Origin: Penium margaritaceum
Taxonomy: Eukaryota > Streptophyta > Zygnematophyceae > Desmidiales > Peniaceae
Assembly: GCA_023375785.1 (NCBI GenBank)
Contig: SZWC01003878.1
Span: 119,567-183,566 of the forward strand
Reading direction: 5' to 3'
DNA: 64,000 nucleotides
In this document: one piece after another, positions 11,301 to 22,559 of the stretch
Position numbering within the stretch: position 1 is the stretch's first letter
Layout of the letters: the number at the start of each line of letters is the position of its first letter
Position numbers and translations under genes: made by a program
Notes under the pieces: model-generated
The model's input: only the letters and a program-made list of their open reading frames with translations
Told to the model about the DNA's origin: nothing
The model's database searches: none

Positions 11301-11937
11301 TGTTGTGATTTGTGGCGTTCTTGTACAGTCTATTGTGACCACTCGGCCGTGTCCATACTCGTGCAGATCCCTGAGGCGGGCCCTGGTGACACCGGTGCGA
11401 CGACTGGCGGCGGACTACCAGCTTGGAGCTGGCTGACTACCGTTCCAGAGCCCCCGGACATTGCCAGGATTTCATGCTGTTTTTTCTACAGCTTGCAGGA
11501 GTTTTTCGGCGGACTGGCCATGAGCCCGATTTGCATGTTTTTCCATTGCGTGTCCACCGTCTGATAATGGATGCATGCATGTGACCAGTCGTAACTTCCG
11601 TCTTGTGATCTTGCACGTCTAGGTTCAGACGGCGTAGCATTCTGACATGTGTGCGCAGAGTTATGGCCAAAACAGTGGTTTTGGGCCGGTCTTAGGACAA
11701 CACTTGGACCGCTGCGTGCAACTCCCGCTGTGTGCCGTGGCAGGTATTTATGCCATGGATCTGTCATTTGTCATTTCTCTGTGCAAATGCTATTGAAGCA
11801 TTCAGACACTTTGCCTTGTGTCCCCTAGTGAAACTCTTGCCGTTGCGTGTACGACTTGTGACTGTCGTCACCGTCTGATCAGGCACTTACGCCTGGTCAA
11901 CGTGAGTGTTGCTAGGAAGCTTCCTTGCATCTTCTCA
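11301..11937 (+). repeat. Copia-1 3' LTR
   Basis: 637 bp, TG to CA, followed by the GGCAT duplication. Confidence 0.93.
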
Positions 11938-11946
11938 GGCATCACA

Positions 11947-11959
11947 CTTGGTATCAGAG
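11947..11959 (+). promoter_or_regulatory. Gypsy-1 primer binding site
   Basis: CTTGGTATCAGAGC directly follows the LTR end. TGGTATCAGAGC is complementary to the 3' end of plant initiator tRNA-Met, the usual primer for plant Gypsy and Copia elements. Confidence 0.8.
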
Positions 11960-12007
11960 CGCAGCAATGCGGGAGAGGTATTTGACCACTTTTCTCATAC
12001 TCAAGAG

Positions 12008-12325
12008 TGTTGGTAGCCTTGAATGCTAAGCTAGCAAGCAAGCAAGTGAGCAGCAAGCAAGTAGCTGGCGACAGGTGAAACCATGGATGGGGGGGAAAGC
12101 TAGAAAAACTAGTGAGAGTAGTAGGTATCAAGTGAGCGAAGTGAAGATAGATGGTTGAATTGGCCACCCACGTGAATCACTCGACGTGGGGCCCGGACGC
12201 CACCCATGGATCGAACCTGGCCCTGGAGCGAGCGAGCTCGAGGCGGTTTCTCACACGCTCGTACAAACCGAACGTGTGGTCTTGAGGGATCAGCAACCCG
12301 GTACACTACGCTAAAAGTATGCAAG
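12008..12325 (-). repeat. Copia-2 3' LTR, distal fragment
   Basis: Matches 26170-26484 closely. On the plus strand it begins TGTTGG, mirroring the CCAACA at the other LTR end; its last five bases are the Copia-3 target GCAAG. Confidence 0.88.
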
Positions 12326-12978
12326 TGTTGAAACAGTATGCACCTTGTCTAGTGCCTAGTTGGCTAGCTACACATACAGATAAGGCATGCACTGCTCTAT
12401 GGAGTATGTCCCTTTGGTCTGTTCTGAGATGGGCCAGGAATGCACTGTCCATAATGGGTATGTCACCTGTGACTCATCATAGGAACCATACCTTTTTGGC
12501 TTGGTTGAATAGGCGCCGAAATCTCAAACGAGAGGTCGCGGCCTCAAACCCCGCAACGGCCGCACTTTTGTTTGTGGCCAAAATTGGGACAGGAAGCTTC
12601 TAGGAAGCTTACTAGAGCCTGCCTTGAAGATGACACTTGGCGGTCTAAGGACGCGCCAAGTAGGACTGTAGGTTGAGGTTGGTTCAAGAGGAGCCACTAC
12701 AAGCAGAAGCTTTAGCAATGCTCTACAGGTATAAAAGCCTGCACCTTGCATGCATCCATGTACAGTTCTTGCCTATGAGACTCCTCACAGAGTGTCCAAC
12801 CAAAGGTACACAGTAAAGACCAAGATGCGGACTTTGTGAGGTTGCAAACCAAACGAACCTAAAGTGTGGATCCCTCGTTCGAGGGTAATACGTTATCTTC
12901 GTTGCAATACCAAGAGCGGTTGGCGGCCTCCCATGTCGGGACCCGTTTTCTAGACCGTTGCTATCCGGCGCATTGACA
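12326..12978 (+). repeat. Copia-3 5' LTR
   Basis: TGTTGAAACAG to CGCATTGACA, 653 bp. It includes a TATAAA-like element (GGTATAAAAGCC near 12730) and a tRNA-like module at 12497-12562. Confidence 0.92.
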
Positions 12979-12997
12979 AAGGGTTAGTGGCCCACAC
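12979..12997 (+). promoter_or_regulatory. Copia-3 primer site, half-tRNA type
   Basis: AAGGGTTAGTGGCCCACAC follows the LTR. GGGTTAxxGGCCCAC is complementary to the anticodon arm of initiator tRNA-Met (around CAU) with about two mismatches, not to the tRNA 3' end. Confidence 0.7.
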
Positions 12998-13412
12998 TTC
13001 TGGTTCTAAGGCACGCTTCCAAGACCGACTAGCGCGTGGTCTTTCAGAGCGCATAGGTAGAACAGGGACACGGAGATCGGACGGCTCCAATCTGCTCCAT
13101 CCGGCTCCATCGGCTTCTTCAGGTAGGGTGCACGCACGTGGCGGACTAGGGGACGAGGAACAGCTCTGTCCATGTTGGACAAGATCCTCGAGCCCCACCG
13201 GGATAAAGCTCTATCCCTTTTTAGAAGGTGGTATGACCCCAAGTCCGTTCTCTCACGATGGCACCATCGCTTTAGGCGATCATCGGCGGGAGGGGTATGC
13301 AACGGAACCAACCGCACCTTAGACAGCGGTCGCAGTCAACAGCCTCATCAGCCTCATCGGCCTCAACAAAGCAGAGTAGCAGCAAAGGAGAGAAGACGAG
13401 CAACCGCAGTAA

Positions 13413-14280
13413 ATGGCGGATCCGAGTCAAGCCCGCCTTGAGGCAGGTATGTCCAAATTCATGGGGACAGGGTTTCCCTTGTGGAAATGGTAGTTTGAGA
13501 TTGTCATGAATGTGCGTAGCTACCTCAACATCCTAACAGGGATCGAGACAGCACCCGCCGATGCCTGCGGCTGAACTTGCAGCATGGACGATGAAGAACA
13601 ACATGGCTTTCGCCATTCTTGTGACGTCCATCAACGAGACTCAACACTCCCACATCACAGGATGCACGTTGGCTGCCGAGGCCTACGCAAAACTTGCACG
13701 CGTGTATCAATCGAACGCCCTAGCAAACCGACTCTTCATCTTCCAACGGTTGATGTTGATGAGGGTCAGCGAAGGGGAATTGATACCCGCATTTTTGCAG
13801 TCGTTTGGCAACGTGCTGCAAGAGGTCCAACAAATGGAATGGAATCTCGACTCCAACATGCGTGCCATGATCCTTCTAATGGTGCTACCGGAAAGCTGGG
13901 GGTCCTTGATCAACGTATTTGGTGGTTGGAAGGAGGCAGATCTGACGTACGAGGCTGTCACCGAACACGTCCGCAACGAGTCCATGCGACGCAGTGGCAG
14001 TGAGGCAAACATCTCAGCCTATGCCTCTCGCTTCGGTGGACGAGGTGCAAGCTCTCGCTCGAGTCAAGGCAACAGCGGAAGTGGTGGCGGTGGAGGGAAT
14101 GGCAATGGTGGCGAGAAGAGTTTCAAGAAGCCCGGCAACTGTCACAAGTGTGGCAAGGCTGGGCACTGGGCGAGGGTCTGCCGTAGTCCCAAGAAAGAAG
14201 GCAGGAACAAAGGTGGAAAGGAGAAGAAGGAGCTCATCAACATGATGGCTAGGGGGCTGCCCATGAAGGGCGCATCGATC
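13413..14280 (+). mobile_element. Copia-3 gag remnant
   Basis: Starts MADPSQARLEAGMSKF with the FPLWKW motif, then LANRLFIFQRLMLMRVSEGE (UBN2/Copia gag core) and a CCHC knuckle CHKCGKAGHWARVC near 14140. Gly-rich hinge before the knuckle. Few breaks. Confidence 0.85.
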
Positions 14281-15640
14281 CTTAGGCCCGGGGCATTCGC
14301 CCTTGACTCGGGTACCAACCACCACTCATCAAAAGTGAAGGGTGGATTTGTCTCCATGGCCGAATCTGTCATGCGCATCAAGTGTGCAAACGGTGGGCAT
14401 CGTCCAAGCCATGGGTGATGGGGACAAGGTGATCACGTTCAACATGAATGGTGTGGAGGAGGCAGTCAACCTTCAAAAGGTGGTGTACATGCCCTCCTTT
14501 GCAGCCAACTTGCTGTTTGTGTCACAAATCACTGACAACATGACAGTGGTGTTTACCAACAAGGAAGCGGTGGCCCTAAAGACGATGACATTCAGATTTT
14601 GTACACCAAAGACGATCTCATGCTTCAAGTTCCAAGATTCGACGGCCTCTACGTGCTTCAAACCAAAGTCACCAAGGAGTCGGATGAGGGACTCGCATGT
14701 ACCACCAAGACAGTGGCACCGGAGCCAAAGGATGCACCACTGGCGACCGATGCAGCCGCCACATCAACCAAGGACACTGACGCTAAGCTGTGGCACCGGC
14801 GATTCGGCCATGTGGCCAACAGCACGCTGCAGAAGATGCAAGAGCAAGAGGTAGTTCACGGAATGGAAGGGTGCACCATGAAGCATGGCGGAGGGTGTGC
14901 ATTGTGTGAACCATGCCTCCAAGCGAAGGCAAAGAAGAAGCCATTTGGGAGAGGAGGTCAACGGGCGAAGCACGTCTTGGAACTGATATACAGTGACGTG
15001 TGTGGACCCTTTCGCACACCTTCTAACAGAGGAAGCAAGTACTTCCTGACCTTCATTGACGACCACAGCCACAAGTTGTGGATCTACTTCCTCAAAACAA
15101 AGGGAGAGATCAAGGAGAAGCTCCTCGAGTTCGTCGCTATGGTGGAGCGGCAAACGGCCAAGAAGGTGAAGACGCTCCGAAGTGACAACGGGGGTGAGTA
15201 CAAGGCATGCAAGCCTTGGCTCAAGCATCATGGCATCCGCCACGAGCAAACCACCCCTTACAACCCCCAAAGCAACGGCGTTGCAGAGAGGATGAACCAG
15301 ACCCTACTCAGCATGGTGCGAAGCATGCTCTTCGACGCCAAGCACCCACCTCGCTTTTTGGCAGAAGCAGCAACGGCCTGCTACCTCTTGAATCTCACAC
15401 CAGCAACCGCCTTGCGGAAGTGTGGAAAGGAGCAGCGCAACCAGCTGAAGACCCCAGAAGAAGCATGGTCGGGAAAGAAACCCAACGCATCTCATTTGAA
15501 GGTGTTCGGGTCAATTGCATGGGTGAAGATCCAGTGGGGAGAAGGTGGAGGCAAGCTGGACGCACGTTCTAGGAAGTGCGTCATGGTTGGGTACGACACA
15601 TCACACAAAGCCTATTGGCTTTGGAACTAGGAAGCAGGCA
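14281..15640 (+). mobile_element. Copia-3 protease and integrase region
   Basis: AFALDSGTNHHSS is the protease centre. Integrase motifs LWHRRFGHVANSTLQKM, FLTFIDDHSHKLWIYFLK, LRSDNGGEYK and NPQSNGVAERMNQTLL are all readable, so the three acidic core positions are visible. Confidence 0.9.
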
Positions 15641-17637
15641 AGCTCGTGAGGAGCCGCAACATCGTGTTTGACGAACGCACCCTTGAAAAGGGAGAGCTAT
15701 TGGACCCAAGCCTCGCTCCCAAAGCGGGAGAGTGGATAGTGTTGCTTGAGTCTGGAGACCAAGCACCCGACAACTGGCTTGCTTTGCTAGCAGGTGGTGG
15801 GAATGGGTGAGCAGCTGTGGAGGATGACGCAGCATCTGACATGGACGTGGATACCGAGGCGTCCGGGGCTTTCGAGTCTGGCTTAGAGTCTGACGACTAT
15901 TCTGATGGCGACGACGACAACAAACCACCACCTGTGGAAGCACCAGCACCAAAGCAAGAAGCCGCACCACTACCTCGGTGCAGTTTGCGACCAAAGAGAG
16001 CACCTTTGCGGTATGAGGATGATTGGACCAGCCTTAGCTGGTCGTGCATGGCTCAGGGAGAGCCATCCACAGTGGCGAAGGCGATGAATGACCCAGATGC
16101 GGCCAAGTGGAAGGAGGCAGTGGATAGTGAGCTCGTGTCCATTCCCAGGAATGGCACATGGGTGCTGGTGGATAGACCCGACAAGGCCCACGTGGTGGGA
16201 TCCAAGTGGGTCCTCCGAGTGAGGAAGAAGCAAGACACCAGCATCGATAAGTTCAAGGCAAGGGTAGTGGCTAAGGGGTTCTCTCATCGCCCGGACACCG
16301 AGTACGATGAGACGTTCGCGCCCATCGTGACCTTTGCATCCATCCGCTCTCTCCTTGGCATTGCAGCCGCAAAGAACTTGGAGATACACCAGATGGACAT
16401 CAGGACAGCTTTCCTTTTTGGGAAGCTCGACAAGGAAGTGCTAATGGAGGTGCCCGAAGGAGTCGAAGCTCCCAAGGGCAAGGTGTACAAGTTGGTGAAA
16501 GCGCTTTACGGGCTGAAACAGGCCCCAAGGATGTGGTTCAAAGAGATGGACGGTTTCATGACCAGCCTCTCCTTCGCGCATTGCCAGAATGACCCGAGGA
16601 TGTACGTGTGCGATAATGGGAGATGGCTGATGCTGGTTGTGCTATATTTTGATGATCTGATCATCTGCTTGTCTTCGGTCGAGCTACTGGATGGGCTGAA
16701 GTCTGACCTCAGCAAAAGGTTCAAGATGAAGGACATGGGTCCTCTCGAGTACTACCTTGGGATTGCCATCCACCACAACCAAGTAGCAGGCACCATCGAA
16801 CTCAACCAAACCAAATACATCAGTGAGGTACTAAAGCGCTACCACATGGAAGACTGCAAACCTGTCAGCACCCCAATGACGACCGATACAAAGCTGAAGG
16901 CCTCGATGTCGTCAAGCAAAGAAGCAGAACAAAGGGACATGCAAGACATCCCCTACCAGTCCGCCGTGGGTAGCATCATGTACGCCATGGTAGGGACTCG
17001 TCCGGACATCTGCTATGCTGTGGGACAAGTGAGAAGATTTGTGGCCAACCCTGGGCCACAGCATTGGTAGGCAGTCAAGCGCATCTTGCGCTACCTAAAG
17101 AAGACACATCACATGGACCTCGTCCTTGGAGGCTAAGAAGGAACGGACCCCCTTCGCCTGAAGTGCTACACCGATGCTGACTGGGGAGGAAATCTCGACG
17201 ACAGGAAATCCACCTCTAGATACGTGTACATCTTGAATGGCGCTGCCATCTCATGGGCCAGCAGGAAGCAGGATTGTGTTTCCATGTCCATGGCTGAGGC
17301 GGAGTACCTTGCTCTGTCTGAGGTGTGCAAGGAGACTCAATGGCTACGCAGCCTGCTTGGCGAAATGACAGTGCCAAAGAAGGACACCACGGTCGTACAC
17401 ATGGACAACATGAGTGCCATCTTGATGGTTGAAGACGAGATCATCTCCCGGCGAATAAAGCACATCGACAAACGTTACCACTACTCACGTGACCTAGTCA
17501 TGAAGAATGTGGTGGACTTGCAGCACTACGGAACGAAGAGCATGCTTGCTGAATGCATGACCAAGCTGCTGGAGAGTGACTTGCACTATGCAGGCATTCG
17601 TGGATTCGGCATGAGGAGTGCGGCAGAGGAAGGATGA
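15641..17637 (+). mobile_element. Copia-3 reverse transcriptase and RNase H region
   Basis: RT spans NGTWVLVDRPDKAHVVGSKW to IDKFKARVVAKGFSHRP, IHQMDIRTAFLFGKLDKEV, YGLKQAPRMW and LYFDDLIICLS. RNase H follows with CYTDADWGGN, SMAEAEYLALSEVCKETQWL and HIDKRYHYSRDLV. Few breaks. Confidence 0.9.
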
Positions 17638-17698
17638 GTCCCAAGGCATTGATGGAGCCCAGTAAGCGATAGATGGACAGAGGTGCAAGGGAGAGATT

Positions 17699-18351
17699 TG
17701 TTGAAATAGTATGCACCTTGTCCACTGCCTAGCTGGCTAGCTACACATACAGACAAGGCATGCACTGCTCTATGGAGTATGTCCCTTTGGTCTGTTCTGA
17801 GATGGGCCAGGAATGCACTGCCCATAATGGGTATGTCCCCTGTGGCTCATCATGCAAACCATACCTTTTTGGCTTGGTTGAATAGGCGCCGGAGTCTCAA
17901 ACGAGAGGTCACGGGTTCAAACCCCGCGACGGCCGCAACTTTGTTTGTGGCCAAAACTGGGACAAGAAGCTTCTAGGAAGCTTACTAGAGCCTACCTTGA
18001 GGATGAAACTTGGCGGTCTAAGGACGCGCCAAGTAGGACTGTAGATTGAGGTTGGTTCAAGAGGAGCCACTACAAGTAGAAGCTTTAGCAAAGCTCTGCA
18101 AGTATAAAAGTCTGTACCTTGCATGCATCCATTTACAGTTCTTGCCTATGAGACTCCTCACAGAGTGTCCAACCAATGGTAGACACTAAAGACCAACATG
18201 CGGACTTCGTGAGGATGCAAACCAAACGAACCTAAAGTGTGGATCCCTTGTTCGAGGGTGATATGTTATCTTGGTTGCAATACCAAGAGCGGTTGGCGGC
18301 TTCCCATGTCGAGACCCGTTTTCTAGACCATTGCTATCCAGCGCATTGAAA
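17699..18351 (+). repeat. Copia-3 3' LTR
   Basis: 653 bp, preceded by the purine tract GCAAGGGAGAGATT and followed by GCAAG. Confidence 0.93.
17870..17933 (+). other. tRNA-like module inside the Copia-3 LTR (second copy at 12497-12562)
   Basis: TGGCTTGGTTGAATAGG resembles an A box with D-arm, and GGTCACGGGTTCAAACCCCG is a near-perfect T arm with B box GGTTCAAACC. Spacing is that of a tRNA. No clean acceptor stem, so it is not called a gene. Confidence 0.6.
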
Positions 18352-18356
18352 GCAAG

Positions 18357-18639
18357 TGTGTAGGAAACCAGTCACACCACAACCATGCATGTCAACAAAT
18401 GTATCCGCCATTTTGCCATGTGCCATTATCACTAAACTAAGGCTCGTCATGAGGACAATGTTGGTGCTGTGGTTATCACTCTGCAACTTGATGGTGCCAC
18501 TGTCACTGTGCACCCCATGCTGCATCACGGTCTTGCACTGAAGAGCCTTAGTAAAGATTAATCACCTGCAGTGATGAGGTGTGTGTGTGTGTGCAAGGAG
18601 ACAAGAGGGCACTTGCGTGTGTCATGACCATAACCAACA
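18357..18639 (-). repeat. Copia-2 3' LTR, proximal fragment
   Basis: Matches 26485-26767. Read on the minus strand the LTR begins TGTTGGTTATGG, just after the tract CATGGGGGAG (18640-18649). Confidence 0.9.
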
Positions 18640-18649
18640 CTCCCCCATG

Positions 18650-20999
18650 ACCCACAAACAAACAGGCCACACACACATAGAACACAGAACGAAGAGAACA
18701 TCATAGGACTCACGCCAACCTGGGACATCACGAGAACGTAGCAGGCCAACAGCATGCACGACCGCCTTGAACATTCCACTGCTGAGCGCTTTAGTGAGAA
18801 AGTCTGCACGCTGCTGACGAGTGTCGACCCAGACAACCTCAACTTCTCCAGCAGCAATGTGCTTGCATACAAAATGATGCTCAATGTTGTTTTGCTTAGT
18901 GCGAGAGTGATGCATGCCATCATGCTCAATGATTGCCTTTGCACTCTGGTTGTCACAGCGCAGGGTGATGCAACAAATGGGAATACGCAACTGCTGAAAC
19001 AGGCGGGACAACCACACACTCTCACATGTATCTGCGCCTAGAGCCACGTACTCGGCCTCACTGGAGCTTCGAGCGACACAACCCTGTTTTCCAATCTTCC
19101 AAGAGACAACAGTCCCTCCGACGAGAAAGATGTAACAATTGTGGCTACAAGCATCCGTGTCATGTGCCCAGTCACTGTCTGTGTAGCCGTCAACGACCAC
19201 GGAGGGCTGTGCACAGTAGTAGATTCCCACGCGTGTAGTGGACAAGGCGTAGCGGATCACACGCAGTGCAGCCTCGAGGTGTTTCTGTCGAGGCTGTTGG
19301 AAGAACTGGGCAAGGAATTTGACCGCAAAGTCCATGTCCGCCCGAGTGATGGTGGCGAGGTACATGAGGGAGCCGACCACACTATGGTAGTCGGTGACAT
19401 CAACAGGTCCCCCAGCTGCGTTGAGTCCCGCAACTTCAGCAGGCGCTCACCTACTGGAGTCATCAGTGTGGATGCGGTGGGGATGTCCGCAAGCAGGGAG
19501 TCAAAGCGCTCCCCCAGTGTGCGGATGTATGCAGCATGGTGTATGTACAGGGTGCGACGCTGACGATCACGCTCAAGCTCCATTCCCAGAATTACTGGTG
19601 CAGGACTTAGGTCCTTCATCTTGTACGCAGATTGCAGCAGATTCTTCACTGATTGGACAGCTGTGGGGCTAGGTGAGCCAATGAGCAGGTCATCAACGTA
19701 GACCAGTATGGCCACAAACGACTCTGAGGGGGTACTCAAGAAGAGCGCTGGATCAACCGTGCTACGACGGTAACCTCCTCGCTCAAGAGTCAAGAGATCT
19801 CCATGTTCCAACAACGCGGCGACTACTTGAGCCCATAGAGAGCTTTGCGCAGTCGCCAGACCTTGTTTGTGCCATTGGTGAAGCTCGGGGGCTGTATCAT
19901 GTAGATTTCTTCATCGAGCTTCCCATGCAGGAAGGCGTTGTTGACATCCATCTACTCCAATTCCCAGCCGTGCTGGGCGACAAGACTCAACAGTGCTCAA
20001 GCAGTGGTGTACCTCTCGATTGTTGCAAAGGTCTCATCAAAGTCGACTCCAGGGATTTGGGAGAATCCCTTAGCTCTGAGGCGAGCCTTGTACCGGTGGA
20101 CGGTTCCATCGGGCTTCAGCTTACACCGAAGGACCCATCGGGCAGAGACTGCCTTGGGGCCTGCAAGTAGATCCACAAGCTCAAAGACTCCATGTTCATG
20201 GAGGGCTGTGAGCTCCTCTTGCATGGCCTTCTCCCAGAGGTCAGCGTCTGCTGCATCATGAGCTTGCCGGACAGTGGTGGGTTCAAGGAAAAGAGTGGGA
20301 AGGCCAGCGGCCGCGAAGCGTGCGGTGACATACCCGGCGACGGAGGATTCAAGTGCACTATGGAACTCATGGGCTACAAGAGCGTAGCCAACTATAGAGT
20401 TGGAGTGTACGACACCCACAGACAGGCCTAGTGCATCAAGGCCAGTGTGTCGCACTGAGGGACTAGCTGCGGAGGATGAGAATCTGGAGCGGGTGACCCG
20501 CTGAGTGGGTTGAGAGGCAGTGGACGAACCAACGGGAAAAGACTGAGCAGGCGTTCTGGAAGAGCGAGGGCGCTCACAGGAGGGCTGAGAGGACAAAGAG
20601 GGAGGAAGAGCACGCAGTCTCCCCTCACAAGTGTAGGGCTCAGGACCGGAGATCGGGGCCTGAGGAGCATCACCTACAGTAGTGTCAAGTGCCGGAGGGG
20701 ACCCAGAGTCAGGAGTGGGCAGTGGACTGTGCGGGAGTGGGCAGTGGACTGTGCGGGAGTGGGTGCTGAGTGTGAGGACTCGGGGCTGTCTGTGGTCGGT
20801 GAGGACGCGGGACTGCCAGCTGAGGGAAAGGACAACACGGACTCCGAGGTGGGCTCTGATGCTCCCAAGGATGAGGAAAGGGAGTCCTCGTCACTGTCCG
20901 TGGGGGTGACAGTAGGGGACGCCGTGTGAGAGGGAGAAGAGGACGCTCGGAGAATGGAGGCTGGAAAAGACCCACCCTCTGCAAGCCGGCAAAGGGAAG
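18650..20999 (-). mobile_element. Copia-2 linker, reverse transcriptase and RNase H region
   Basis: A Ser/Pro/Thr-rich linker (20450-20990) precedes RT motifs ARWVLRCKLKPDGTVHRYKAR, DFDETFA and LVYVDDLLIGSPS. RNase H shows GYTDSDWAHDTD, SSSEAEYVALGA and LRCDNQSAKA. Several breaks. Confidence 0.87.
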
Positions 21000-22550
21000 A
21001 GAGAGAAGAAGGAGGAGGGACATGAGACAGGTCACGGGGGAAGACATCCTTGAAGAAGAGGGCGTCACGCAATTCTATGACGCGAGAGCGATCGGGGTCC
21101 CAGAATCGCCATGCCTTCGACATGGCAAAGACACCAAGAAAGGTGCAGAGGCAACCGCGAGGGCTCAGTTTGCCGTTGCGAAAGTCCTCGGGCAACCAGA
21201 CGGCAGCCACACAGCCCCAGACACGCGCCAGACAAAGGTCAGCACGGCGACCGTACCAATGCTCAAAGGGGGTGACGTGGCAAGGGAGAGGACCATGAGG
21301 GACACGGTTCCACACCTAGGTCATGTAGCACATGGCCGCGAAGGAGAAGAGAGGGGATAGGGATGACTGATTAAGGAGAGTACGAACACCGTCAGCAAGG
21401 GTGCGGTTCCAGCGTTCATAGACACCATTTTGTTTGGGTATGTAGGGAGTCGAAGGTTCCATACACACCCCACAAGATGTCAGGAAGTGGGCAGTGGGAC
21501 CCATGAATTCGCGACCGCAATCATAGTGAAAGACTTTGAGCCTGCGACTATAGGCCAGTTCAGCATGCGGTAGCCAGGATTCCAAGGTGGGACAGACGTC
21601 ACTCTTTTGACGAAGGAAAAAATGCCAGCACATGCGAGAAAAGTTGTCTGTGAGACAGAGCACATAACGAACGACACCTCCAAGAGCGTCATGGGCAAGG
21701 GGTCCCATGACATCGGCATGCAGGAGGTCAAGTGGATGAGAAGTGCGGGACTCAAACGTTATAAAAGGGGAGTGATGCATCTTGCCTTGCCAACAGTCAA
21801 GGCAGTCAGTAGGGCAAGGGGCAGAGAACGTGTCGGCATCAAGGCCATGAGCAGGCGTGTCCCGGAGCAGACTGTCAATCGTAGGAGTGTGTATGTGACA
21901 GAGGCGGCGATGGAGCAACTGTGCATGGGTAGGTATTGAGAGAGCGGGCCACATGAACAAGGGCGGTCGAGGAAGGATGGGGTGCAAATGAGGGCACACA
22001 AAACAGGCGATCACAGTGAGTGCCACGCAGCAGAACACGACCAGTGGTGCAATGCAACACAGAGGCAATGCCACGGATGGAGGAGAAGTCCATGCCCTGA
22101 TCGTCAAGAGTCGTAACAGACAGCAGACTCAGTTCAAGAGTGGGCACGTAAAGAACGTCAGGAAGGAAGAGCTCCCTCCCAGTGCAACAAAGCGGACAAA
22201 CCCAACCCCCTGGACAGGGAGAAGCTTGCAAGAGCCAGTGCGAACAAAACGAACAGAGCCAATGGGACCCACAGACACAAACAAGGAGGGACAAGAGGTC
22301 ATGTGGTGGGTGGTCCCTGAATCAAGGATCCAGAAGCCACCTGTCACGCGGACAGATGCAGGGTCACGACTCACCGCGGCAACAACAGAGCAAGGAGTGA
22401 GGCGCTGACCACATGCAACAAGACAACAAGGAAGACTGTACGATTGCCACTGCTCAATCCACGAGACATCAGCTGGGGGACAACCTTGAACATGACCGGG
22501 GGGAGGCCCACAAAGAGACGAATCAACGGCACACGCACGCCCATCCTCAA
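21000..22550 (-). mobile_element. Copia-2 protease and integrase region
   Basis: The protease centre is WILDSGTTHHMTSC near 22330. Integrase parts are LLHRRLCHIHTPTIDSLL, CLDCWQGKMHHSPF, LTDNFSRMCWHFF and IPKQNGVYERWNRTL. The core is recognisable over about 1.2 kb. Confidence 0.85.
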
Positions 22551-22559
22551 CCGAACACA

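Larger units (their letters stand above)
4747..11937 (+). mobile_element. Copia-1, full-structure LTR retrotransposon inserted in the Gypsy-1 5' LTR
   Basis: Two 637-bp LTRs (4747-5383, 11301-11937) are flanked by a perfect 5-bp TSD GGCAT (4742-4746, 11938-11942). A tRNA-iMet primer site follows the first LTR and the tract CATGGGGGAG precedes the second. Gag, protease, integrase, RT and RNase H lie in Copia order. The LTRs differ at about one position in ten by eye, and the coding region has on the order of eight to ten breaks, so it is structurally whole but dead and moderately old. Confidence 0.93.
12326..18351 (+). mobile_element. Copia-3, LTR retrotransposon inserted in the Copia-2 3' LTR
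   Basis: Two 653-bp LTRs (12326-12978, 17699-18351) with a perfect TSD GCAAG (12321-12325, 18352-18356). The primer site matches the anticodon stem-loop of initiator tRNA-Met. Gag and pol follow in Copia order with about five breaks. LTRs differ by about 5 percent by eye, in keeping with its insertion into the older Copia-2. Confidence 0.93.

Noticed and set aside
17870-17933. A true tRNA gene
   Set aside because: No acceptor stem and it lies at the same place in both LTRs, so it is part of the LTR.
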